A DNA stretch of 37,107 nucleotides from positions 1-37,107 of the forward strand of contig DGVM01000210.1 of NCBI GenBank assembly GCA_002395925.1, given 5' to 3'. Below, piece by piece: positions 1 to 8,636 of the stretch. The translations under genes were made by a program, and so were the position numbers. Every line of letters begins with the position of its first letter. Position 1 is the first letter of the stretch. Source of the DNA: Bacteroidales bacterium UBA4284 (GTDB lineage Bacteria; Bacteroidota; Bacteroidia; Bacteroidales; UBA932). The notes below the pieces were generated by a model, which searched no databases, was not told the DNA's origin, and saw only the letters and a program-made list of their open reading frames with translations.

Positions 1-235
1 GCACGCGGTAGCCGGTGTTGGTCTGAACTTCGCCTTTGTCGTCAACCCATGTGACTCGGAAGGTGAAGATACGGTCGGGCTCAACCATGCGCTCGACTAT
101 CTTTGCCTGCTCGAATTCGGGATGCTGGTTATAAACATCCTCTACGGACTCGAGAACTTCCTGAACTGCCTGGAGATACTCGTTTTCTCCGGGGTACTTG
201 GCCCTCAAGCGGGCCATGATGTCTGTGGTTTTCAT
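1..235 (-). CDS. gdhA: NADP-type glutamate dehydrogenase, N-terminal part (cut by window edge)
   Basis: The enzyme interconverts 2-oxoglutarate plus ammonia and glutamate in the cytoplasm. Only the first 78 codons are present. They read from ATG at 235-233 as MKTTDIMARLRAKYPGENEY, then a helical stretch, then VTWVDDKGEVQTNTGYRV, which is the strongly conserved N-terminal region of hexameric glutamate dehydrogenases just before the substrate-binding PYKGGLRF segment (lost beyond the edge). It starts 14 bases after the korB stop, with no promoter or terminator visible between them, so it is probably the last gene seen of the nadK-to-korB operon. Cofactor specificity cannot be read from this fragment; NADP is assumed from the biosynthetic type of N-terminus. 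Confidence 0.9.
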   Translation of the reverse strand, partial: MKTTDIMARLRAKYPGENEYLQAVQEVLESVEDVYNQHPEFEQAKIVERMVEPDRIFTFRVTWVDDKGEVQTNTGYRV

Positions 236-249
236 TGTGCTATTATTGG

Positions 250-1269
250 TTATTTTACTTCCCAGGTGGATCCGCTGTGAAGCAGTTCGTCCACCGAATG
301 AATCTTGGATGTACGCATGACGTCGCGCACCTGGTCGCGCACGCCGTCGTCGTAAGTGATGTCTTTGACGTCCCTTATGACGCCGAGCGCAACAGGATAG
401 TCGGGACCCTTCATGTCGGCAAGAGCCATATGGATGCCGATGTTGTCGGTGTGGGCGTCGTGAACCAGGACGTCGTCGAGGGTGAAGCCGCCCTGTCCTA
501 TGGTGACGACCCTTATCTTGCGGCCGTCAAAGATCAGACCCTTGTCTTTGTTCTTGCCGAAGACCATCTTCTCGCCATGGCGCAGCACGATGGTGCGGTC
601 GGCACGTACTGCCGGATCTGATATATCCTTATGGGCACCGTCATTGAATATCACACAGTTGGTGAGCATTTCCATGACCGAGCAGCCGTCGTGAAGGGCG
701 GCGGCGGTCATAATCTCCTCGTTGAGCGCAAGCTCCACGTCAAGCGAACGGGCGAAGAATGTACCCTTCGCTCCAAGCACCAGGGAACCGGGGGTGAAAG
801 GATGCTCCACAGTACCGTAGGGCGATGTTTTGGTAATGGCGCCGAACTTTGACGTAGGTGAATACTGTCCTTTGGTCAGACCGTAGATCTGATTGTTGAA
901 CAGGATGATATTGATATCGATGTTGCGACGTATGGCATGAATGAAGTGGTTGCCGCCGATGGCGAGGGCGTCACCGTCGCCGCATGCCTGCCATACGGTA
1001 AGCGTAGGGTTGGCGACCTTGATGCCGGTAGAAACCGCTGTCGCGCGCCCGTGGATGCTATGGAAGCCGTAAGTATCCATGTAATAAGGCAGACGGCTCG
1101 AACAGCCGATGCCGGACACTACGACGTAACGTTCTTTCTCGTAGCCGAGAGCCTGGCTCACCTTGGGCAGCGCCCTCTGAAGGGCTGCAAGTACGGCATG
1201 GTCGCCGCAACCGGGGCACCAGCGGACCTCCTGGTCGGATTTGAAATCCTTGAATGTAAGATTTGCCAT
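250..1269 (-). CDS. korB: 2-oxoacid:ferredoxin oxidoreductase, beta subunit (probably 2-oxoglutarate)
   Basis: This is the thiamine-diphosphate and iron-sulfur subunit of a 2-oxoacid:ferredoxin oxidoreductase, 339 residues, full length. CPGC at 18-21, Cys56 in SGIGCSSR and a later Cys in LTNCVIFND match the four ligands of a [4Fe-4S] cluster. The TPP/Mg motif runs from GDGD (97-100) to FNNQIYGLTKGQ (124-135). It lies 3 bases behind korA and forms the heterodimer with it. Substrate choice between 2-oxoglutarate and other 2-oxoacids is not certain from sequence; the next gene, glutamate dehydrogenase, uses 2-oxoglutarate and favours that reading. Confidence 0.93.
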   Translation of the reverse strand: MANLTFKDFKSDQEVRWCPGCGDHAVLAALQRALPKVSQALGYEKERYVVVSGIGCSSRLPYYMDTYGFHSIHGRATAVSTGIKVANPTLTVWQACGDGDALAIGGNHFIHAIRRNIDINIILFNNQIYGLTKGQYSPTSKFGAITKTSPYGTVEHPFTPGSLVLGAKGTFFARSLDVELALNEEIMTAAALHDGCSVMEMLTNCVIFNDGAHKDISDPAVRADRTIVLRHGEKMVFGKNKDKGLIFDGRKIRVVTIGQGGFTLDDVLVHDAHTDNIGIHMALADMKGPDYPVALGVIRDVKDITYDDGVRDQVRDVMRTSKIHSVDELLHSGSTWEVK

Positions 1270-1272
1270 AGT

Positions 1273-3111
1273 CTAAAGCTCCTTTTTGATTGCGTCCACA
1301 AGTTCGCTCACAAGGAAGGGCTGACCCTGGACTTTGTTGAAACCGGTATAATTGAACTGGGGCAGACGAGAGCGCAGCCAGCCGAGGAAATGGCCGCTGT
1401 TGAGCTCGCAGACGAGAATCTTCTCGAAGCGGGAGAAGATTTCTTCGGTGCCGTCGGGCAGAGGGTTGATGTAGTCGAAGTGGGCATAGGAGACGCCTCC
1501 GGCTTCTTCTACGGCACCCAGGATATGTCCGAACGTACCACCCCAGCCTACAACGAGCAGTTTGCCCTCGGACGGGCCGCAGACGAGTTCGAGGCGAGGC
1601 AGGTCGCGGGCTACGCGCGCCACTTTCTCGGCACGCTCGCGCACCATCATTTCGTGGTTCTGGGGATCTGTGGAGAGCACGCCGGCATGGGTTTTCTCAA
1701 GACCGCCGACACGGTGCTCGAAGCCCTTCTGTCCGGGGATCGCCCAGGAGCGGACGAGTGTCTCGGGATTGCGTTCGAAAGGCTTGAAACGTTCGCCCTC
1801 GGCAAGCGCGCCGGTTGCGAAAGGAGGTTTGATCTCAGGATAATCGGCCATGGAAGGGATGCACCAGGGCTCGCTGCCGTTGCCCAGGAAGCCTTCGCTG
1901 AGCAGCATGACGGGAGTCATATGCTCGAGCGCTATCTTGGCTGCCATGAATGCAGCGTCGAAGCAATGCGAGGGGGAATGGGCGGCGATGACCGGCATGG
2001 GGCATTCGCCGTTGCGTCCGTAAAGGGCCTGGTCGAGGTCGGACTGCTCGGTCTTGGTGGGAAGTCCGGTGGAAGGGCCGCCGCGCTGAACGTCAACCAC
2101 GACGAGCGGAAGTTCCGCCATGACTGCGAGTCCGAGGGCTTCGCTCTTGAGCGAAAGTCCGGGACCGGAAGTAGTGGTGACGGCAAGATTGCCGGCATAG
2201 CTGGCGCCTATTGCGGTACATATTCCAGCTATCTCGTCCTCTGCCTGCAAAGTCTTGGCTCCAAGGCTCTTGTGGATGGCGAGTTCCTCCAGGATAGCGG
2301 TCGCCGGGGTGATGGGATAGGAACCGCAGAAAAGCGGCAGGCCCGACTTCTCTGACGCGGCAAGAAGGCCCCATGCGGTAGCCTGATTGCCGGTGATATT
2401 GCGGTAAGTACCTTTCTTCTTGTTCTTTACCGGCGCTACTGTGTAGGTATTGGGAATAGCCTGAATGTTGGCGGCATAGTTGAATCCGTCGTTCAGTACC
2501 TTCTTGTTGGGCTCTATGAGCTCAGGATGCTTCTTGCTGAACTTGCGCTCAAGGTACATGTAAATGTACTCCAGGGGACGGCTGTAGATGTAGCAGGCCA
2601 TGCCGAGGGTGAACATGTTCTTGCACTTGAGAATGGTCTTGGGATCGAGACCGCTGTCCTTGAGGGACTCCTGGGTTAGCGTGCTTATGGCCGCCACAAT
2701 GATGGCACGGTCTTCGACGCCCAGCTCTTCGAAGGGATTGTCGGTCTTGAAACCGGCCTTCTGCATGCCCTTCTCGTCGAAGGCGTCGCCATCGACCAGG
2801 ATCATGGCCGTCGGCTTGCACCATTTCGCATTGGACTTGAGGGCTGCAGGGTTCATGGCTACAAGAAGGTCGCAAAAATCTCCGGGAGTACCTACTCCTT
2901 CGCTTCCGATATGGACCTGGAAACCGGAAACGCCGGAGACAGTGCCATGAGGTGCGCGTATCTCCGCGGGGAAATCGGGGAATGTTGACAGGGAGTTGCC
3001 ATAGATCGCCGACATATCAGCGAAAAGAGACCCAGTGAGCTGCATACCATCTCCCGAGTCTCCTGCGAATCTAATCACAACATCCTTTAAGTCAATGACT
3101 TTGTGTTGCAT
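1273..3111 (-). CDS. korA: 2-oxoacid:ferredoxin oxidoreductase, fused gamma-alpha subunit
   Basis: 612 residues with two fused parts. Residues about 8-200 are the gamma domain (VIRFAGDSGDGMQLTG near the N-terminus). Residues about 235-600 are the alpha subunit, with the pyrimidine-binding YPITPAT motif and the TTTSGPGLSLKSEALGLA stretch. Together with KorB it would oxidise 2-oxoglutarate to succinyl-CoA and reduce ferredoxin, or run in reverse. The gamma-alpha fusion is usual for Bacteroidota KorA. The ATG at 3111 leaves a 24-base gap after skp with no clear ribosome-binding site. It appears to be in the same operon as bamA-skp upstream, an envelope-to-metabolism junction. Confidence 0.93.
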   Translation of the reverse strand: MQHKVIDLKDVVIRFAGDSGDGMQLTGSLFADMSAIYGNSLSTFPDFPAEIRAPHGTVSGVSGFQVHIGSEGVGTPGDFCDLLVAMNPAALKSNAKWCKPTAMILVDGDAFDEKGMQKAGFKTDNPFEELGVEDRAIIVAAISTLTQESLKDSGLDPKTILKCKNMFTLGMACYIYSRPLEYIYMYLERKFSKKHPELIEPNKKVLNDGFNYAANIQAIPNTYTVAPVKNKKKGTYRNITGNQATAWGLLAASEKSGLPLFCGSYPITPATAILEELAIHKSLGAKTLQAEDEIAGICTAIGASYAGNLAVTTTSGPGLSLKSEALGLAVMAELPLVVVDVQRGGPSTGLPTKTEQSDLDQALYGRNGECPMPVIAAHSPSHCFDAAFMAAKIALEHMTPVMLLSEGFLGNGSEPWCIPSMADYPEIKPPFATGALAEGERFKPFERNPETLVRSWAIPGQKGFEHRVGGLEKTHAGVLSTDPQNHEMMVRERAEKVARVARDLPRLELVCGPSEGKLLVVGWGGTFGHILGAVEEAGGVSYAHFDYINPLPDGTEEIFSRFEKILVCELNSGHFLGWLRSRLPQFNYTGFNKVQGQPFLVSELVDAIKKEL

Positions 3112-3135
3112 CTTAGTTATGTGGTTAAAAAAGTG

Positions 3136-3708
3136 TTACTGTGCCGGTTGAGGTTCTGCCTGAGCTTTTGCCTGAAGCTCTGCCTGAAGGCTTTCGAGTG
3201 TGCGTTCATCAGGAATGTTGAGCGCTTTGCGTGCAGCCTGGGTAAGATCGTCGCTCTGGGCCGGATCAACATAAAGGACTGCAGTCCTGTCGAATACGAA
3301 AATGTATCCGCCCTTCTTCGCAAGCTCGTTGACAGTATCCTGGGCCTTTTTGTAGATGGGAGCCATGAGCTGCTGCTGCTGTTGCTGCAGTTCTGCCTGA
3401 ACGTTCTGTTCGAACTCCTGGATACGCTGCTGAATATCGGTGAGCTCTTTTTCCTTGCTCTCGCGGATAGCCTGCGTCCAGGTGTTGGCCTTCTGTTGAT
3501 ATTGCTGGAGTTTGGCGTAATATTCGTCGGCCATGGCCTGGTAGGTCTCACGGGCTTCCTTGCCGGAAGCGTCCATGGTAGCGCGTGCCTCGTCGGCCTC
3601 GGGCATAAGCTGGACAAGCTCGGAGAAGTTGACGTGAGCGAATTTGGACTGTGCAAATCCTGCTGCGCTCATCATTGCCAGTGCGGCAACCAAAAGAATC
3701 TTTTTCAT
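3136..3708 (-). CDS. skp: Skp/OmpH-family periplasmic chaperone
   Basis: 190 residues. An N-terminal Sec signal peptide (MKKILLVAALAMMSAAGFAQ) is followed by a short beta segment and a long Gln/Lys/Glu-rich coiled coil (about 60-130, including a run of glutamines), then a C-terminal strand region, which is the Skp layout. The protein would hold unfolded outer-membrane proteins in the periplasm and hand them to BamA. It starts 10 bases after the bamA stop, the classical bamA-skp pairing. A proline/glutamine-rich tail (KAQAEPQPAQ) extends past the fold. A second, lipid-anchored paralogue is encoded at 8637-9254. Confidence 0.9.
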   Translation of the reverse strand: MKKILLVAALAMMSAAGFAQSKFAHVNFSELVQLMPEADEARATMDASGKEARETYQAMADEYYAKLQQYQQKANTWTQAIRESKEKELTDIQQRIQEFEQNVQAELQQQQQQLMAPIYKKAQDTVNELAKKGGYIFVFDRTAVLYVDPAQSDDLTQAARKALNIPDERTLESLQAELQAKAQAEPQPAQ

Positions 3709-3718
3709 GTTTTATACT

Positions 3719-6307
3719 TTAAAATTGTTGTCCTATAACAAAATGGAACTGGCTTCCGCCGTATTGGGCATCGTCGAAACCATATCCCCAGTCTACACCC
3801 AGCAGGCCTATCATCGGGAGGAAGATGCGTACGCCGACACCGGCGCTGCGCTTGACCTCGAAGGGGTTGAAGTTGCGTATGTCGCTCCAGCAGTTTCCGG
3901 CCTCCAGGAACCCGAGTACGAATATGGTAGACTGGGGCTGCAGGATGACGGGATAACGCAGTTCGAGGGTAAACTTGTCGTAAACGTTTCCTGCGAAGGT
4001 AAGCTGGTTGCTGTACGGAGATGTCTCCCTGGGCGTGAGCATGTTGTTCTCATACCCTCGCAGAGCTACTATTTCCGTGCCATAAGTCATGTAACCCGAC
4101 ATTCCGTCGCCTCCCACGAGGAATCCTTCGAACGGAGAATAGCCCCAATTGCGGTTGTAATAACCCAGATAACCGAACTGGGCGCGGGTCATGAGGACGA
4201 GGTCGCCGATGAGCTTGGTATATGTAGCTGCGGAGAACTTCCACTTGTGGTATTCTATCCAGCGATAACGGTCCTGCACGGTCCAGTTGTCGTACTTGAC
4301 ATCCCGCCAGCCGATTTTCTTTCCGTCGCGCTCGGTAATCTTGGCGCCGGACACGGGGTCGTAATCGTATTTGCGGAAAAGCGAGTACGGAGGCGTGATG
4401 GCGAGCGAGGCGGAGATGTCGGAACCGGAACGGGGATAAATCTGCTGGTCGGTTGAGTTGCGCATCAGGTTGATGGTGTAACTCAGGTTGTTCGATACAC
4501 CGGTGTCGAATATGAATCCGTAGTTCCAGTTGCGCAGGCGGTAGGTCTGCCAGCTGAGTCCGTTATACAGTACGAAGTAATTGTCGGGCCACTTGAGGCG
4601 GCTGCCCAGGGAAGCCGAAGCTCCGAAGACCTCCATCTGCTGCTCGTTGCTGAGTATGCCGAGCCAGAGGTTGGAGTTGGTGGCACGGGTGTAGTACCCC
4701 GAAAGGCTGAGCGACGTAGGCTTTTTGCCGAAAAGCCAGGGTTCCACGAAGCTCGCGGTGAGCGCCGTGTAGTAGGTGCCGTTGGTCTGGAAGCGGAACG
4801 CAAGGTTCTGGGCGTCACCCAGAGGGACGGGACGCCAGGCGCTCTTGTCGAAGAAACGGTTGGTGGAGAAGTTGTTGAAGCTCACACCCACCGTGGCCAC
4901 GAAGGTATTGCCGCCCCATCCGCCGCTGAGTTCCAGCTGGCTGGAAGGCTTCTCGGTGACGTTGTATACTATGTCAACCGTATTGTTGAGCTGGTTGGGC
5001 AGGATGGAATATCCCGTCTTGGGGTCTGCGATGGCCTCGGGATCGAACTGCCCAAGGGAGGCTATTTCGCGGATGGAACGCTCGAAGTCGGTCTGGCTGA
5101 ACAGGTTGCCGGGACGGGTGAAGATCTGGCGGCGGACCACCTTTTCGTTGGTAAGGTCGTTGCCGTTGATCACTATGTTGTTGAGCGTTGCCTGCTTGCC
5201 CTCGGAAATGCGGAGTTCCACATCGACGGAGTCGTTCTGGATATTTGTCTCGACGGGAGTGATGTTGAAGAACAGGTAACCGTTGTCGCGGTAGATCTTG
5301 GATATGTCCATATCCGTCTGCTTGCCGCCGCCGAAGAGTCGTTTTTCCATGGACACAACGTCGTACACATCGCCTTTCTCTATCTGGAGGACCTCATTGA
5401 GGGTTTCCGACGGGAAGACCGAGTTGCCGGTCCAGGTAACGTCGCGGAAGTAGTAGCGGTCGCCTTCTTCGAACACCAGGTCTATGCCCAGCCTGCCGGG
5501 CTCTATGTAATAGACCGAGTCGCGGACAAGCCTGGCGTCGCGATAACCGGCCTCGTTGAAGGCAGAGATGACGGATTTCTTGTCGTTGACGTATTCTTTC
5601 TCGTTGAATTTCTTGCTGTTGAAGAAGTTGTAAATCTTGTTGGACTTGGTTTTCTTCATGGCACGGGCGAGCTTGAAATCGCTCACGTGTTCGTTGCCTA
5701 TGAAATTGATGTCCTTGATGCGCACCTTCGTGCCACGGTCGACGGCGAAGTTGACGCGTATCGCATTCCTGACCACCGAGTCTTTCTGGACCTCAGCCTT
5801 TACGGTGGCGTTGAGGAATCCCTTCTCGGCGTAGTAGCGTTTGATTATGTCGGACGCTGTCTTTTCTACATATTCGGAGAACTCTCCGCCACGGCGCAGG
5901 CTCAGACGGTCCTGAAGTTCTTTCTTGTCTCCGGATTTAATGCCCGAAAAAGTCCAGCGGGAGACCCTGGGGCGCTCTTTTATGATTATTTTGAAGTAGG
6001 CTGAGTCGCCCTCTGCGGTAATATGGTCGATGACCAGCGAAACGTCCTCGAAATAACGCTTGAGCCACAGGCGGCGGACTATCTCGGACACATCCTCACC
6101 TGGTACGGTGACTTCCATGCCCTTGTGCAGCCCGGTAAGCTGGACTATCTGCTGGGAGCTGAAATAGCTGTTGCCTTCCACGCTGACCCCGCCGACGAAA
6201 TACTTGCGGGGATGTGAATAATCGACCTCGACCGGCGTCTGCTGAGCGCGCAGCGTCAGGCACGAGGCAAGTAACAATATGATGGCGACGATGTGTCTTC
6301 TGGTCAT
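3719..6307 (-). CDS. bamA: Outer-membrane protein assembly factor BamA
   Basis: The central component of the Bam complex, which folds beta-barrel proteins into the outer membrane. From ATG at 6307 it is 862 residues. A signal peptide (about 1-21, ending LRAQ) is followed by successive POTRA domains to about residue 400 and a C-terminal 16-strand barrel ending FHFVIGQQF, with terminal Phe. The loop-6 signature appears as LRGY at 749-752 in place of VRGF. A reading frame open further upstream would run into uppS; I chose 6307 because it gives the signal peptide and lies behind a -7 promoter element. LASC at 13-16 resembles a lipobox, but the following residues look like ordinary signal-peptidase I cleavage. 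The skp gene follows directly. Confidence 0.93.
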   Translation of the reverse strand: MTRRHIVAIILLLASCLTLRAQQTPVEVDYSHPRKYFVGGVSVEGNSYFSSQQIVQLTGLHKGMEVTVPGEDVSEIVRRLWLKRYFEDVSLVIDHITAEGDSAYFKIIIKERPRVSRWTFSGIKSGDKKELQDRLSLRRGGEFSEYVEKTASDIIKRYYAEKGFLNATVKAEVQKDSVVRNAIRVNFAVDRGTKVRIKDINFIGNEHVSDFKLARAMKKTKSNKIYNFFNSKKFNEKEYVNDKKSVISAFNEAGYRDARLVRDSVYYIEPGRLGIDLVFEEGDRYYFRDVTWTGNSVFPSETLNEVLQIEKGDVYDVVSMEKRLFGGGKQTDMDISKIYRDNGYLFFNITPVETNIQNDSVDVELRISEGKQATLNNIVINGNDLTNEKVVRRQIFTRPGNLFSQTDFERSIREIASLGQFDPEAIADPKTGYSILPNQLNNTVDIVYNVTEKPSSQLELSGGWGGNTFVATVGVSFNNFSTNRFFDKSAWRPVPLGDAQNLAFRFQTNGTYYTALTASFVEPWLFGKKPTSLSLSGYYTRATNSNLWLGILSNEQQMEVFGASASLGSRLKWPDNYFVLYNGLSWQTYRLRNWNYGFIFDTGVSNNLSYTINLMRNSTDQQIYPRSGSDISASLAITPPYSLFRKYDYDPVSGAKITERDGKKIGWRDVKYDNWTVQDRYRWIEYHKWKFSAATYTKLIGDLVLMTRAQFGYLGYYNRNWGYSPFEGFLVGGDGMSGYMTYGTEIVALRGYENNMLTPRETSPYSNQLTFAGNVYDKFTLELRYPVILQPQSTIFVLGFLEAGNCWSDIRNFNPFEVKRSAGVGVRIFLPMIGLLGVDWGYGFDDAQYGGSQFHFVIGQQF

Positions 6308-6325
6308 TTCAATCCGATAAGCTTG

Positions 6326-6333
6326 CAAATATA
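6326..6333 (-). promoter_or_regulatory. Putative promoter of bamA-skp-korAB (-7 element)
   Basis: On the minus strand this reads TATATTTG, a perfect match to the Bacteroidota -7 consensus TAnnTTTG, in the 31-base gap between the uppS stop and the bamA ATG (18 bases before the ATG). A TTTC at 6357-6354, 20 bases upstream, could stand in for the -33 TTTG. This suggests bamA and following genes can be transcribed apart from nadK-uppS. Confidence 0.55.
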
Positions 6334-6338
6334 CGGAA

Positions 6339-7013
6339 TTATTTGACTTTTCCGAAACGCCTGTCCCTGGAAGAATATTCCTCAAGGGCGGCAAGATACT
6401 GTTCCTTTCTAAAATCGGGCCAAAGGGTATCGGTAAATACGAATTCGGTATAGGCCAGCTGCCAGAGCATGAAATTGCTTATCCGCTGCTCGCCGGAAGT
6501 ACGTATCAGGAGATCGGGGTCGGGGATCCCGGCGGTTACCAGATACTGCTCGATCTGCGTCCCCCCTTCTGCCGCCATGCGCAGCGCAGCCTGGCTTATG
6601 TCCCATTTTCCGCTGTAGCTCACGAATACGATGACGGTCATGCGGGTTCCGCCGACCGTGGTTGCATCGAGCTCATCTATAGCGGCATTGAGTTCCGGCG
6701 AAAGACGGGCGCGGTTGCCCAGTACGCGGAAGTGTATGCCGTTACGGAGGAAAGCCTGGGTTTCGTTCTTAATCGCCTTGATAAACAGCGACATAAGCCC
6801 GGAAACCTCGGCATCGGGGCGGGCCCAGTTTTCTTCGCTGAAAGCGAACAGGGATACGTATTTTATACCAATCTCAGCGCTGGTTTCGAGCACGCTGCGT
6901 ACGCTCTCCACACCTTCGCGGTGTCCAAAGATTCGCTCCTTGCCGCGCTGGCGGGCCCAACGGCCGTTGCCGTCCATGATGAAGCTTACGTGCTGTGGGA
7001 TTTTCTCTATCAT
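6339..7013 (-). CDS. uppS: Undecaprenyl diphosphate synthase (cis-prenyltransferase)
   Basis: Condenses isopentenyl diphosphate units onto farnesyl diphosphate to make the C55 lipid carrier for peptidoglycan and O-antigen precursors. 224 residues, slightly short for the family. MDGNGRWA at 13-20 holds the catalytic Asp14 and substrate-binding Arg18; FSEENW and the C-terminal RTSGEQRISNFMLWQ block (diphosphate-binding Arg, dimer interface) are intact. It follows nadK by 4 bases and precedes bamA, an order common in Bacteroidota. The product supplies MraY and MurG, encoded in the dcw cluster at 23992-29008. Confidence 0.95.
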   Translation of the reverse strand: MIEKIPQHVSFIMDGNGRWARQRGKERIFGHREGVESVRSVLETSAEIGIKYVSLFAFSEENWARPDAEVSGLMSLFIKAIKNETQAFLRNGIHFRVLGNRARLSPELNAAIDELDATTVGGTRMTVIVFVSYSGKWDISQAALRMAAEGGTQIEQYLVTAGIPDPDLLIRTSGEQRISNFMLWQLAYTEFVFTDTLWPDFRKEQYLAALEEYSSRDRRFGKVK

Positions 7014-7017
7014 TCGG

Positions 7018-7830
7018 TTATTTGTAAGAATTCCGCACGTCGGTTCCCCAATGCAGCCGGGAACGCAGTGCCTCTATGAAGTTGGATCCGTCGAGAACCA
7101 CGCGCTGCAGGGCGTCCGGCATTGCGGTGACTGTGAGGCGGGACGACGAGGGAATGTTGAAACTGCGGTTGTCGGCCGACAGGCGTACGTACTGCTCACG
7201 CGAGTGGAATGCCAGTTCGATACGGCATGAGTCGGGGACGATGAGGGGGCGGACGTTGAGGTTGTGCGGCGATACGGGGGCCAGGATCAGCACCTTCGAC
7301 TCGGGCAGGCAGATGGGACCGCCGACGCTGAGCGAATAGGCTGTGGATCCCGATGAGGTGGCTACGATAAGCCCGTCGGCCCAGTAGGTAGGGAGGGCCC
7401 GGCCGTCCACCAGCACGTCTATGCCGAGCATGGCACCGCCCTCGCGCATGGCACATATCTCGTTGAGAGCCAGCTGCGGACCGTCGCCAAGGCACAAGCC
7501 CTCGACTTTTACCATGCCGCGCCTTTCTATGGTATAGGCGCCGCCGGCCAGGGCGTCCGCTATATTGCCGGCCCTGTTCTCCGACAGGAAGCCCAGACGG
7601 CCGAAATTGACTCCCAGGACGGGCAGTCCTGCGGCAAGCGCAAGGGTGGCGGCAGACAGGTATGTGCCGTCGCCTCCGAAGCTCAGCAGCATGGATGTGC
7701 CTTCCTGGATACCGGAGACATCGAGCGCCGGATATACGTCGAGGCCTGCGGCGCCAAGGTCGGCCAGCAGTCCGAGCACCCCGGGATCGAGTTCCAGGCG
7801 GGAGTCTTTCAAATAATAGGCAAGTTTCAT
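7018..7830 (-). CDS. nadK: NAD kinase
   Basis: Phosphorylates NAD to NADP in the cytoplasm. From ATG at 7830 it has 270 residues. The diagnostic GGDGT motif is at 52-56 (Asp54 catalytic), the NE motif at 123-124, and the glycine-rich TSSGSTAYSLSVGGPI block follows. An ATG-less extension of seven codons upstream would overlap the -7 element, so 7830 is preferred. It is the first gene of the leftward operon and diverges from pdxJ. The product could serve the downstream glutamate dehydrogenase if that enzyme is NADP-dependent. Confidence 0.95.
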   Translation of the reverse strand: MKLAYYLKDSRLELDPGVLGLLADLGAAGLDVYPALDVSGIQEGTSMLLSFGGDGTYLSAATLALAAGLPVLGVNFGRLGFLSENRAGNIADALAGGAYTIERRGMVKVEGLCLGDGPQLALNEICAMREGGAMLGIDVLVDGRALPTYWADGLIVATSSGSTAYSLSVGGPICLPESKVLILAPVSPHNLNVRPLIVPDSCRIELAFHSREQYVRLSADNRSFNIPSSSRLTVTAMPDALQRVVLDGSNFIEALRSRLHWGTDVRNSYK

Positions 7831-7839
7831 AACGGACTT

Positions 7840-7847
7840 CAAATTTA
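7840..7847 (-). promoter_or_regulatory. Putative nadK promoter (-7 element)
   Basis: The minus strand reads TAAATTTG, a perfect TAnnTTTG, ending 9 bases before the nadK ATG. No TTTG is visible at the -33 spacing. The mRNA leader would be only a few bases. It sits back to back with the pdxJ element at 7861-7868. Confidence 0.5.
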
Positions 7848-7860
7848 GCACAATATTTTG

Positions 7861-7868
7861 TATTTTTG
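7861..7868 (+). promoter_or_regulatory. Putative pdxJ promoter (-7 element)
   Basis: TATTTTTG matches TAnnTTTG and lies 6 bases before the pdxJ ATG at 7875, so the transcript would be leaderless or nearly so. A -33 TTTG is not evident (nearest is TTTA at 7844-7847). This spot is also where the opposite nadK promoter would need its -33 region. Confidence 0.5.
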
Positions 7869-7874
7869 CACTCT

Positions 7875-8621
7875 ATGACAAGATTAAGCGTCAACATCAA
7901 CAAAATCGCGACCCTGCGCAACGCCCGCGGAGGCTCCCTGCCCGATCCGGTCAAGGCGGCCGTCGACTGCGAGCGCTTCGGCGCCCAGGGGATAACAGTA
8001 CATCCGCGCCCCGACGAGCGCCATATCCGCTACAGCGACGTGCGTGCCATACGCCCGCTCATCACCACGGAATTCAATATAGAAGGCAACCCGACCGCAG
8101 AATCGTTCCGGCAGCTGGTAAGCGAAGTCCGTCCGCATCAGGTGACCCTGGTCCCCGACGCCCACAACGCCATAACCTCCAACAGCGGCTGGGACACAGT
8201 CGCTTACAGGGATTTCCTTACCAAGACATGCGCCGATTTCCGCTCCCTCGGGATACGGACGTCCATATTCGTCGATCCCGTTCCGGAAATGGTCCGCGGC
8301 GCAGCCCTCTGCGGAGCCGACCGTGTGGAGCTTTACACGGCGGCTTATGCCGGGCAATACCCCTCCGACCGGGTCGCTGCCATCGCTCCGTACGTGCAGG
8401 CGGCAGAGGCGGCACGCCAGGCCGGCCTCGGGCTCAACGCCGGACACGACCTCAGCCTGGAGAATCTCGCCTGGTTCGTGCACTGCATTCCCTGGACCGA
8501 CGAAGTGTCCATCGGACACGCCCTTATCAGCGACGCCCTTTACATGGGGCTGGAAAAGACAATAGCCTCCTATTTGAAGGAGATTCAGAAAAAAATAGTT
8601 ACATTTGCAGATTGCAACTAA
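7875..8621 (+). CDS. pdxJ: Pyridoxine 5'-phosphate synthase
   Basis: Joins 1-deoxyxylulose 5-phosphate with 3-amino-2-oxopropyl phosphate, the ring-closing step of DXP-dependent vitamin B6 synthesis. 248 residues in one TIM barrel. MTRLSVNINKIATLRNARGG is the conserved start. HPRPDERHI (43-51) and TEFNIEGN (65-72) contain the catalytic His43 and Glu70, and NAGHDLS and EVSIGHALISDAL bind phosphate. ATG at 7875 fits the family start; a TTG nine bases earlier lies inside the promoter element. It is divergent from nadK and followed 15 bases later by an OmpH-like gene that has its own promoter. Confidence 0.95.
   Translation: MTRLSVNINKIATLRNARGGSLPDPVKAAVDCERFGAQGITVHPRPDERHIRYSDVRAIRPLITTEFNIEGNPTAESFRQLVSEVRPHQVTLVPDAHNAITSNSGWDTVAYRDFLTKTCADFRSLGIRTSIFVDPVPEMVRGAALCGADRVELYTAAYAGQYPSDRVAAIAPYVQAAEAARQAGLGLNAGHDLSLENLAWFVHCIPWTDEVSIGHALISDALYMGLEKTIASYLKEIQKKIVTFADCN
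8573..8607 (+). promoter_or_regulatory. Putative promoter of the OmpH-like lipoprotein operon
   Basis: TACATTTG at 8600-8607 matches TAnnTTTG, and TTTG at 8573-8576 lies 23 bases upstream as a plausible -33 element. Both lie in the 3' end of pdxJ, 29 bases before the next ATG. This would start the long polycistron 8637-18636. Confidence 0.55.
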
Positions 8622-8636
8622 AGAAACACAGATAAA

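Noticed and set aside
937..2355. Plus-strand open frame of 472 codons opposite korA and korB
   Set aside because: It spans the korA-korB junction antisense and its product has no recognisable features. The two minus-strand genes are unambiguous.
6308..6394. Longer BamA start at 6394
   Set aside because: It would overlap uppS by 56 bases and place 29 extra residues before the signal peptide.
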